A stretch of 5,632 nucleotides of DNA from an uncultured Eubacteriales bacterium (GTDB lineage: Bacteria > Bacillota > Clostridia > Christensenellales > CAG-138): contig URFJ01000118.1 of NCBI GenBank assembly GCA_900547135.1, forward strand, positions 1-5,632, in the 5' to 3' direction. Of the stretch, positions 1 to 4,412 are shown piece after piece. The notes under the pieces were generated by a model. The model did not search any database, had not been told where the DNA came from, and saw nothing but the letters and a program-made list of their open reading frames with translations. Made by a program: the position numbers and the translations under genes. Position 1 is the first letter of the stretch, and the number at the start of each line of letters is the position of its first letter.

Positions 1-1
1 A

Positions 2-397
2 GCCTATATGGCTTTTAGCACATCAAGCGACTTTGCCACCGAAAACGATTCAATTACTGGCTTTAAAATTACTAATTTGAACACAGGTGAAGACCTTAGT
101 GTTGATACTGAGTTCCCAGTAAACATGTTTTGCTGGTCAGGTGATTCGAGTAAGCTTTATATCATAGAAAACAGGCTTTCAGGCAGTTCAACGGAGGCAA
201 TGAACCAGGATCAAAACTCTACGGAACCGCTGTCGGACCCATATCCCTATACATTGTGGGAATATGCTCTAAGCGACGGCAGCTTTATAAAACTATGCGA
301 CCTATACAGCACTACAGTGGTGGCAGGCATTGGTGGGTCCTTATACTTTACCGACAACAATTCAGAGGGGGTGTTTGCCACATATAAGATACGGTAA
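2..397 (+). CDS. C-terminal part of a probable beta-propeller-like protein (5' end outside window)
   Basis: The reading frame is open from the first full codon of the window to TAA at 395-397. The ATG at position 8 is therefore probably internal, and only about 131 C-terminal residues are visible. The sequence is rich in short beta-strand patterns. The segment CWSGDSSKLYIIE (near residue 40 counted from the ATG) resembles the W-S-x-D-x-x-x-(I/L) signature of TolB/WD40-like propeller blades. Further strands follow, such as YTLWEYALSDGSFIKL and GGSLYFTDN, where residues describing a state alternate with 'display' strands as in DUF5050-like propellers. No membrane segment or catalytic motif is seen in this part. 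The family assignment is an inference from repeat style only. It could equally be the tail of another beta-rich extracellular protein. No clear intrinsic terminator follows. Confidence 0.6.
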   Translation, partial: AYMAFSTSSDFATENDSITGFKITNLNTGEDLSVDTEFPVNMFCWSGDSSKLYIIENRLSGSSTEAMNQDQNSTEPLSDPYPYTLWEYALSDGSFIKLCDLYSTTVVAGIGGSLYFTDNNSEGVFATYKIR

Positions 398-746
398 GTA
401 GCTGCCGGTTAACCGGCGGTATTATGCACCGGATATAATAAGGTGCGCTTTAAGCTGTATTATGCCATTATAACGCCGGTCTAAGCTCTGCGCATCTGTA
501 CATGAATTATCTGTAGCCGGTACTTTTGTTGCTTCGGCTAATACGTGAATGTTTGCTTAATACGGTCGTATAAAAGGCACATATACACGGAGGATTAGTT
601 ATAGGTGAGCATGGCGTCAGATATAGCGTTTATATATGCGCATGCTAAATTATTATCCTTCTTTTGCCGGCAGGTTTAACGCAGTTACATATTAGTAATA
701 GTATTTATATTGGCTTTTTATTTTCATAGCCTGGTATGACTGCATA
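398..746. other. Intergenic region without a supported gene
   Basis: No convincing coding sequence is present. A perfect 14-bp palindrome (GCCGGTTAACCGGC) lies at 404-417, just after the upstream stop. A second small hairpin (GCACC at 426-430 with GGTGC at 442-446) follows. Neither has a U tract, so termination of the upstream gene here is only possible. A GGAGG at 589-593 precedes GTG at 605, which opens a 24-codon frame ending in TAA at 677-679. The peptide is not recognisable and no good promoter stands in front of it, so it is not called as a gene. Confidence 0.5.
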
Positions 747-775
747 AGGCAGGCTTCCTTCTATAAAGCCTGCCT
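747..775 (-). terminator. Hairpin after the folate transporter gene, probable terminator
   Basis: A perfect 10-bp inverted repeat (AGGCAGGCTT at 747-756, AAGCCTGCCT at 766-775) with a 9-nt loop begins 13 nt beyond the stop codon of the minus-strand folT-type gene. Read on the minus strand it is not followed by a long U run, only by TATGC. It may therefore be a weak terminator or a 3'-end-stabilising hairpin. The position and perfect stem favour a transcript end for the minus-strand gene. Confidence 0.55.
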
Positions 776-788
776 AATATATCATTTG

Positions 789-1319
789 TCAGTACTGCTG
801 CCTTTTGAGCTTTGATTCCAAGGCCAGAGGAACGATTTTTTGCTTTGCTATAACCGCTACAACTATCGTTTGTAGCGCCAGCATTACGGCATATTGGACA
901 AGCCGCTGCGGCATTAGTCCTATAAGTGTAACTCCGCTGGTGGTAAGATATATCCAAAGCGAATTAAGGACCAAAGAGCAGATTGTAAGCGAGCATATGG
1001 CTGCAAGGAATGATCTTAACACAGTAGCTTTCCTTCCATATAAAAGCAAGCCGTAAATTATTCCGCTGAGGAAAGCAGACAGCGTATAGCCCGGAAAATA
1101 TGGCCCTATTGGAAACAGCATTGCGCCAATAAAATCCCCAAGTCCCGCAACGCAGCCTGAGTATATAGGGCCATACATTAGAGCTACCAACGCTACAGGT
1201 ATGAAATTGAACGCCAATTTCAAAGTAGCGGTTTGGATGGACAGGAACCTGGACAAAACAATCTCTATGGCTAACATAAGTCCAAGTATGACCATCTTTT
1301 TGATCCTCGTGTTATTCAT
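789..1319 (-). CDS. folT: Folate-family ECF transporter S component (FolT-like)
   Basis: This 176-aa integral membrane protein would bind folate and deliver it to a shared energizing module (EcfA, EcfA' and EcfT) encoded elsewhere, since none of those genes is in the window. It contains about six hydrophobic segments. The characteristic folate S-component block is clear: R24-F25 and IQT (28-30), KLAFNFIPVAL (34-44), GLGDFIGAMLFPIG (59-72), then PYFPGYTLSAFLSG (73-86). Length fits the family (about 170-180 aa). The start is the ATG at 1317-1319, preceded by GGAGG at 1325-1329 with a 5-nt gap. The frame can be extended to a TTG at 1346, but that codon sits in the U tract of the riboswitch terminator and has no ribosome site. 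An upstream THF riboswitch independently supports the substrate. The gene is monocistronic and ends in QQY-TGA. Confidence 0.93.
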   Translation of the reverse strand: MNNTRIKKMVILGLMLAIEIVLSRFLSIQTATLKLAFNFIPVALVALMYGPIYSGCVAGLGDFIGAMLFPIGPYFPGYTLSAFLSGIIYGLLLYGRKATVLRSFLAAICSLTICSLVLNSLWIYLTTSGVTLIGLMPQRLVQYAVMLALQTIVVAVIAKQKIVPLALESKLKRQQY

Positions 1320-1324
1320 ATTTA

Positions 1325-1329
1325 CCTCC
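1325..1329 (-). promoter_or_regulatory. Ribosome binding site deciding the folT start
   Basis: GGAGG on the minus strand lies 5 nt upstream of ATG 1319. It is the only strong Shine-Dalgarno match between the riboswitch terminator and the conserved N-terminus, so it excludes the longer TTG-initiated reading. Confidence 0.8.
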
Positions 1330-1344
1330 GCATTCTTTCCCGAC

Positions 1345-1374
1345 AAAAAAAGTCCGCCGCCAAACCGGCGACGG
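1345..1374 (-). terminator. Intrinsic terminator, expression platform of the THF riboswitch
   Basis: On the minus strand an 8-bp GC-rich stem (CCGUCGCC from 1374-1367 with GGCGGCGG from 1361-1354, one G-U pair) and a 5-nt loop are followed by AC and seven U residues (1351-1345). It lies between the aptamer and the ribosome site, as expected for premature termination control. The 3' arm contains GCGGAC (1357-1352), the exact complement of GUCCGC in the aptamer's 3' part (1431-1426). Pairing of those two would open the terminator when no ligand is bound. Confidence 0.85.
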
Positions 1375-1420
1375 TAGTCTGCGAAAGCCCATCTAACGTA
1401 AGCGCATACGTTTAAGAACT

Positions 1421-1521
1421 ATACAGCGGACGCGATATGGTACCGCAAGGGCTTTTCACCCTTTTCGTCAAGGGGCAACTTCCCATCCCCTAGCACTTAA
1501 CGCACCATACCTACTCTGCAC
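1421..1521 (-). ncRNA. Tetrahydrofolate (THF) riboswitch aptamer
   Basis: The minus-strand RNA carries the conserved THF-aptamer blocks in order: GAGUAG after P1, CGUUAAGUG (1502-1494), GAUGGG (1487-1482), and GUCCGC near the 3' end (1431-1426). Supporting helices can be written. P1 is GUGCAG (1521-1516) with CUGUAU (1426-1421). P2 is GGUAUGGU (1511-1504) with ACCAUAUC (1441-1434), eight consecutive pairs. The loop region between them also has complementary GGGG/CCCC and AAGGG/CCCUU segments. Riboswitches of this class sense reduced folates and are known upstream of folT and folate biosynthesis genes in Bacillota. Here the aptamer sits directly upstream of a terminator and the folate transporter gene, so bound THF should switch uptake off. 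Confidence 0.93.
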
Positions 1522-1529
1522 GTCGGGTC

Positions 1530-1538
1530 ATTTTATCA
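1530..1538 (-). promoter_or_regulatory. Extended -10 promoter of the riboswitch-folT unit
   Basis: The minus strand reads TGATAAAAT (1538-1530), that is TG, one base, then TAAAAT, an extended -10 element. Transcription would begin near 1523, one or two bases before helix P1 of the riboswitch, which is the spacing expected. No good -35 box is present at 17 bp, as is common for extended -10 promoters. A TTGAAA further upstream with TAATCT at 17 bp is a weaker alternative. Confidence 0.6.
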
Positions 1539-1565
1539 CAATTAGATTAACATCCTTTCCGACAT

Positions 1566-1918
1566 ATTTCAACTACTATAATAAGCATCGTTATAATATA
1601 TTAATCAGTTGTGTCCTAAAAGGTGTTTCCCATTATTTACACATATTATAAGCTATTCTCCTACGCCATCAAAAGACGGTCCTTTGCAACACCAAGAGCG
1701 ATGATGAAGTAACATCAACATGCATATAATAGTTCCAATTTACCAAGAGCTATCATGATCATTCCGCCAATTACACAAAACTGGGGTACAGCAGCTCAGA
1801 TCTGAAGCGGCAGATATGGTTGCCAATGGCTATTGAAAGAACGCTTATGAGGGATTTGCACTTCCTTTCGGTCTTTGTTTGTTTGGGCAAACTCACAATA
1901 ACCGATTTGTGCCAATCC
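1566..1918. other. Intergenic region without a recognisable gene
   Basis: No gene is supported. On the minus strand the frame covering 1661-1795 reads as two short hydrophobic stretches (IGGMIMIALGKLELLYA and CYFIIALGVAKDRLLMA) separated by one in-frame TGA at 1717-1715. This could be a decayed membrane-protein fragment, but it is too short to identify. The minus-strand frame open from 2050 to 1796 crosses both the promoter of the next gene and the 1919-1965 repeat and is not credible as a gene. A TATAAT-like string at 1592-1597 has no partner -35 box. Confidence 0.4.
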
Positions 1919-1965
1919 TTCATCCTTTTTCTTCTTGGTGTCCAATATGTATTGTAATCCTACAC
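1919..1965 (-). repeat. 47-bp direct repeat, copy A (solo insertion-sequence end?)
   Basis: This segment aligns without gaps to 4115-4161, 39 of 47 positions identical, in the same orientation. Both contain TTCATC, a T-rich block, GTCCA, TATTGTA and TCCTACAC. Looser similarity continues outward to a TTGACA at 1994-1999 (4192-4197 in copy B), including a shared TCA and GGCA. Copy B lies directly before the start of a transposase remnant, so copy A is read as an isolated left end of a related insertion sequence whose body is gone or has diverged beyond recognition. Confidence 0.65.
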
Positions 1966-1993
1966 TGATATGCTTCAAATGGCATAAAACGCC

Positions 1994-2022
1994 TTGACAT
2001 AAAAACGTTTTCATGATATATT
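1994..2022 (+). promoter_or_regulatory. Near-consensus sigma-A promoter of the secreted-protein pair
   Basis: TTGACA (1994-1999), a 17-bp spacer and TATATT (2017-2022) form an almost perfect housekeeping promoter pointing at the gene that starts at 2081. Transcription should begin near 2029. The -35 box lies 28 bp outside the 47-bp repeat, so it may belong to an insertion-sequence terminus while the -10 box belongs to flanking DNA. Confidence 0.75.
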
Positions 2023-2035
2023 TTTGATATATATT

Positions 2036-2047
2036 TATTCGCGAATA
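2036..2047. promoter_or_regulatory. 12-bp perfect palindrome in the 5' leader, possible operator
   Basis: TATTCGCGAATA is a perfect palindrome starting a few bases after the predicted transcription start. It is flanked by GATAT (2026-2030) and ATATC (2049-2053), which extend the symmetry with a small offset. The position suits a repressor site or a leader hairpin. No regulator family is recognised and no regulator gene is nearby. Confidence 0.3.
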
Positions 2048-2080
2048 CATATCAAAATTGAATACTTAAAGGAGGCTTGT

Positions 2081-3001
2081 ATGAAAACTCTCAGATCAAG
2101 GAGTATTATTACGTTGCTGTGCGCGATAATCGCCCTGTCGGTCTTTGCAGGGGTATTGGCGGCAAACCGAAATTCCGCCCTTGGAGCGGAGATCAGGAAG
2201 GCGTTTGTAACGTATGCTGAGCGTGTGGATGAAGCGGCGGAGGATATCGGCGATCCCGATGTTTACCTGAGCGAGCTTGAAGAGATGGACTTTTGGTTTC
2301 CAATTCCGGATGGATTTTTAAACACAAAGAACTCTGGAAAACAATACGTTTCAAAGATAAACCCCTATGATACGCCTGAAATATGGGTAAATCTTGATAT
2401 TGAAGAAATGTTTGAGGTATCCCAAATTCCACAAGAATCCGTTAAATCCCTTTCGACTGACGATCTTATCCTTACCTGTATGAATTACAATTTTTTTAGC
2501 GATATGTACTTTTTTAACACCATCAAAGAGGGGTTTGAAAATGTGGCGTCCTCTTACAATGGCCTGCAGGAGCTGTCTTTACGGGCGGACAGCGGCAGCC
2601 GTCTGATAGACCTGTATAAATCCATTGATTTTGACAGGTTGCTTACCAACGACCGTTCAAGCACGATCCGCTTTCAGTACTTGGAAATGGTCCTTGCGCA
2701 GGATAGCGTTTTGGATACGCTTACGGCTCAGGAAAGCCGCGAGCTGGCGGTTGAGTGTTATAATAAAGTCGTACAAATAGCTGAAGGGCCCCCGGATACC
2801 TATACCATCTCAACGACCCTCTTTTTGGGACTGAACTGCTTATATAGGCATGACAGTGGCTTTGCGCAAATTATAGATGGTTCAGCAGCGGTAAAGACAT
2901 ATATCGAGACTGGAAGGCTCAATCTGGACGACGTAAGCGACGCCACATTGGGAGATATAGTCTCATATTTTAAAGCCGAGTATTTGGGGGGTGAGCTGTA
3001 A
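2081..3001 (+). CDS. Exported protein of unknown function, first gene of a secreted pair
   Basis: The product has 306 aa. The start is ATG 2081, preceded by AAAGGAGG (2068-2075) at a 5-nt gap. An in-frame ATG at 2024 is rejected because it lies before the predicted transcription start. Residues 1-27 form a signal peptide: basic KTLRSRS, a hydrophobic core, then VLA with cleavage expected after A27. No lipobox cysteine is present. The mature part is acidic and mostly helical. A segment at about residues 125-185 (STDDLILTCMNY..FFNTIKEGFENV..NGLQELSLRADSGSRLIDLYK) resembles a helical motif that I believe occurs in other Bacillota exported proteins of unknown function, but I cannot name a family. 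No catalytic motif is seen. Its TAA shares a base with the ATG of the next gene (TAATG), so the two are translationally coupled and probably act together outside the membrane. Confidence 0.8.
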   Translation: MKTLRSRSIITLLCAIIALSVFAGVLAANRNSALGAEIRKAFVTYAERVDEAAEDIGDPDVYLSELEEMDFWFPIPDGFLNTKNSGKQYVSKINPYDTPEIWVNLDIEEMFEVSQIPQESVKSLSTDDLILTCMNYNFFSDMYFFNTIKEGFENVASSYNGLQELSLRADSGSRLIDLYKSIDFDRLLTNDRSSTIRFQYLEMVLAQDSVLDTLTAQESRELAVECYNKVVQIAEGPPDTYTISTTLFLGLNCLYRHDSGFAQIIDGSAAVKTYIETGRLNLDDVSDATLGDIVSYFKAEYLGGEL

Positions 3002-3078
3002 TGAAGCAGTCAAGATATAGTGGCATTCGCCTGCTCTGCCTGGCTTTATAAGTTATATTCCTTACAGCGCTTTTAATG
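3001..3078 (+). pseudogene. 5' part of the lipoprotein gene, signal peptide broken by TAA
   Basis: ATG 3001 overlaps the TAA of the preceding gene and has GGGGGGTGA (2986-2994) as ribosome site. It encodes MKQSRYSGIRLLCLAL, then TAA (3049-3051). The same frame continues VIFLTALLMACSANP into the downstream reading frame. Ignoring the stop, this is a textbook lipoprotein signal peptide: basic start, leucine-rich core and lipobox L-M-A-C with the lipidated cysteine at codon 28. One substitution (TTA to TAA) would explain the break. It may be a real null mutation, a base-call error, or a strain-variable position. Confidence 0.75.
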
Positions 3079-3618
3079 GCCTGCAGCGCGAACCCCGTAA
3101 TGAACAATTCCCAAATGAAGAATTTCGTTTACAATAATTTTGGAATAACCGTAAAAATCAGGATAGTTGCTCTGTCCAATGGCGCCGTTGCGTATGAATG
3201 GGTCTCCGGCGAGCTTTCAAGCAAAGATAAGACAAAAATTAATAATAGCGCGAAAAGCAAATTCCAAGTAACAGTTTTAAGAGACCCAACGGTCAAATAT
3301 AATTGCCACTCCTATGCCTGGTACAGCAATAGTTTAAGCAACAGATACTGGATTGACAATCCCGCGAAGTTTCGAAAGAACTGGATAACCTCTGTCAGGG
3401 CGTCGAATACGATCCCAGCGTCCGTACAAAATGGAGATAGGGTTGATTATTATATTTCCAACAACAACCGACCGCATTCCGCAGTGGTATACAATAAGGC
3501 GTCTGGGCTGTTCGTATCCAAGTGGGGATTAGGGGGCCTTTATGTCCATAAACCTACGAAAACACCATATAATGGAGGGGACGTGATTACAAGGGAATTC
3601 GGCTATTACAGACCATAA
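3076..3618 (+). CDS. Putative papain/NlpC-P60-like lipoprotein, signal peptide interrupted upstream
   Basis: The open frame after the interrupting TAA encodes 180 residues from ATG 3076. That ATG is really inside the lipobox of the original gene (starting at 3001), and no ribosome site precedes it. The mature domain has a layout like small cysteine-peptidase folds of the NlpC/P60, CHAP or amidase type. It contains NCHSYAW (residues 76-82) with a candidate nucleophile Cys77, HSAVVYN (134-140) with candidate His134, and SKWGLGG (148-154), then a glycine- and tyrosine-rich C-terminus. This arrangement of Cys followed by His in a beta-strand is known for that superfamily. Assignment here rests on motif pattern only. 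If lipidated it would face the cell wall beside the product of the upstream gene. Without read-through or reversion of the stop, the product would be absent or stranded in the cytoplasm. Confidence 0.7.
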   Translation: MACSANPVMNNSQMKNFVYNNFGITVKIRIVALSNGAVAYEWVSGELSSKDKTKINNSAKSKFQVTVLRDPTVKYNCHSYAWYSNSLSNRYWIDNPAKFRKNWITSVRASNTIPASVQNGDRVDYYISNNNRPHSAVVYNKASGLFVSKWGLGGLYVHKPTKTPYNGGDVITREFGYYRP

Positions 3619-3881
3619 TCAGGCGTATGTGCTTTCCAGGGCGTCAAAAGGACCGCCTTAGCCACTTACTTTCCCCATGACTCCCGGCATGCCTCGTTCC
3701 CGCTCAGACCGTGCTCAAGATGCGATTTCGGCCGCTCGTGTCGTTAAAAAGACCGCGGATTTTGGCCGCGCGCTCTAGCCTAGTGCGGTGAAACGCGGCT
3801 TTACAATAGTTTTTTTGACAGGCTGCGCCGCCAGATGCTCATCTAAGGGTTAAGGCATAAACAAAATGCAGGTGCAATGCG
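3619..3881. other. Intergenic stretch with a GC-rich block
   Basis: No gene is supported. Positions 3661-3780 are 60 percent G+C, compared with 30 percent at 4201-4260. A small hairpin (CGCGG 3754-3758 with CCGCG 3766-3770) is present. GCCGCG (3765-3770) can instead pair with CGCGGC (3794-3799), followed 10 nt later by seven T residues (3810-3816), a weak terminator candidate for the secreted-protein pair. Several short open frames exist on both strands but none gives a recognisable protein. The block may be a repetitive or transferred fragment. Confidence 0.4.
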
Positions 3882-4109
3882 TTATGTCATCCTATCAATG
3901 TAAAAATTGTAGGAAATAAAATCCGTTAATTGCTGATTCGGATGGGAATGCGGCCTGCGCCACCGATCGTCCAGTGATTCCACCGTCCCGTCGTACCTTG
4001 ACAGCCATAAGTAAATGGTTGAACGCGCAAGGTTATACTTCTGCGACGCCCTGGAGATGACGTATTTCAGAGCGTAGCGTATTATGGTGTCTTGTGTTAC
4101 TCTTGCCAT
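3882..4109 (-). pseudogene. Truncated transposase, N-terminal HTH fragment
   Basis: A 75-aa frame starts at ATG 4109. Residues 1-59 match the N-terminus of HTH transposases of the IS481/IS3-like (rve) type frequent in Clostridia: MARVTQDTIIRYALKY, helix-turn-helix SRASQKYNLARSTIYLWLSRYDGTVESL, then DRWRRPHSHPNQ. In intact relatives this continues into a linker and a DDE catalytic domain of more than 200 residues. Here the similarity stops after residue 59, and 16 unrelated residues lead to a stop. The catalytic part is missing, so the protein cannot transpose. The HTH alone might still bind the element ends, but this is speculation. Confidence 0.75.
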
Positions 4110-4197
4110 GAGACTTCATCTTTTTTATTCCTACTGTCCATTATTTATTGTAGTCCTACACAAGTATATATCACTTTGGCACATATAACCGTTGACA
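3930..4197 (-). mobile_element. Insertion-sequence remnant: left end plus 5' part of transposase
   Basis: The element is read on the minus strand. The proposed tip is TGTCAA (4197-4192), consistent with the TGT starts common among IS481-type ends. It is followed by a non-coding leader containing the 47-bp repeat and then the transposase start at 4109. The body is lost from about 3930 downward, and no convincing right end is seen. TGTCAAA (3820-3814, minus strand) is in the wrong orientation to be the partner end. The tip position is inferred from the extent of similarity between copies A and B. Confidence 0.5.
4115..4161 (-). repeat. 47-bp direct repeat, copy B (left end of the transposase remnant)
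   Basis: This is the partner of 1919-1965. It lies 5 bp upstream of the transposase start codon, which ties the repeat to the insertion sequence rather than to the host genes. TTGACA follows on the plus strand after 30 bp, compared with 28 bp in copy A. Confidence 0.65.
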
Positions 4198-4220
4198 GTT
4201 TTATTATTGCTCGATATACT
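4192..4220 (+). promoter_or_regulatory. Near-consensus sigma-A promoter upstream of the CorC/HlyC-type gene
   Basis: TTGACA (4192-4197), a 17-bp spacer and TATACT (4215-4220) predict transcription from about 4227 toward the gene at 4413. This leaves a leader of roughly 185 nt. The -35 hexamer coincides with the proposed outer tip of the insertion-sequence remnant, so this may be a hybrid promoter. Confidence 0.75.
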
Positions 4221-4226
4221 AATTAA

Positions 4227-4412
4227 TAGCGCATTATTATATCAGTGAGGTAAGACGGATTAAAAATGGAAGACGACAGTAGCGACTGTTACCGAAGTAG
4301 TCTTGACACTATATGCATACATAAGAGCAGAGCCTATGCGTATTATAAGCATAACGGCTGTGTTCTTATTTGCGCCTAAAATTTTTATTATTTGAATTGG
4401 GGGCGATAATTT
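4227..4412 (+). ncRNA. Long structured 5' leader of the CorC/HlyC-type gene, candidate cis-regulatory RNA
   Basis: Between promoter and start codon lie about 185 nt with strong pairing potential. A first unit has AAGAC (4270-4274) with GTCTT (4300-4304) enclosing a hairpin ACAGT/ACTGT (4276-4289, loop AGCG). GGTAA (4249-4253) could instead pair with TTACC (4289-4293). A second unit is a long hairpin: 4321-4334 with 4356-4369 (one G-U and one G-G) capped by TATGC/GCATA (4335-4353). No U run follows directly, and the ribosome site (GGGGG at 4399-4403) is free. I looked for the hallmark blocks of the Mg2+ M-box and the Mn2+ yybP-ykoY riboswitch and did not find them. Ion sensing would be plausible from the gene's family but is not shown. 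Confidence 0.4.

Noticed and set aside
605..679. 24-codon frame starting GTG with GGAGG 11 nt upstream.
   Set aside because: The peptide is unrecognisable, the spacing is long, no promoter is convincing and no hairpin follows. This is insufficient to call a small gene.
805..1056. Plus-strand reading frame opposite the folate transporter.
   Set aside because: It is a shadow of a well-supported minus-strand gene with no ribosome site of its own. The overlapping minus-strand frame at 724-957 is likewise a shadow.
1621..1650. CCATTATTT string resembling part of the 47-bp repeat.
   Set aside because: Only about nine AT-rich bases match and the surrounding sequence differs, so it can be chance.
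1796..2050. Minus-strand reading frame of 84 codons.
   Set aside because: It crosses the strong plus-strand promoter and the 47-bp repeat. Its middle part is simply a translation of the repeat. The other repeat copy has a stop in the same frame, and no ribosome site or recognisable domain is present.
2193..2432. Minus-strand frame inside the first exported-protein gene.
   Set aside because: It is a shadow frame. The plus strand has promoter, ribosome site, signal peptide and coupling to the next gene.
3802..3821. Possible right end of the insertion sequence (TACAATA and GACAG shared with the left end).
   Set aside because: The shared letters need a shift to align, the T run explains part of the match, and the orientation of the TGTCAA-like string is wrong for a partner end.
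4227..4412. Assignment of the leader to the Mg2+ M-box or Mn2+ yybP-ykoY riboswitch.
   Set aside because: The conserved blocks of those classes were looked for by eye and not found, so only a generic structured leader is reported.
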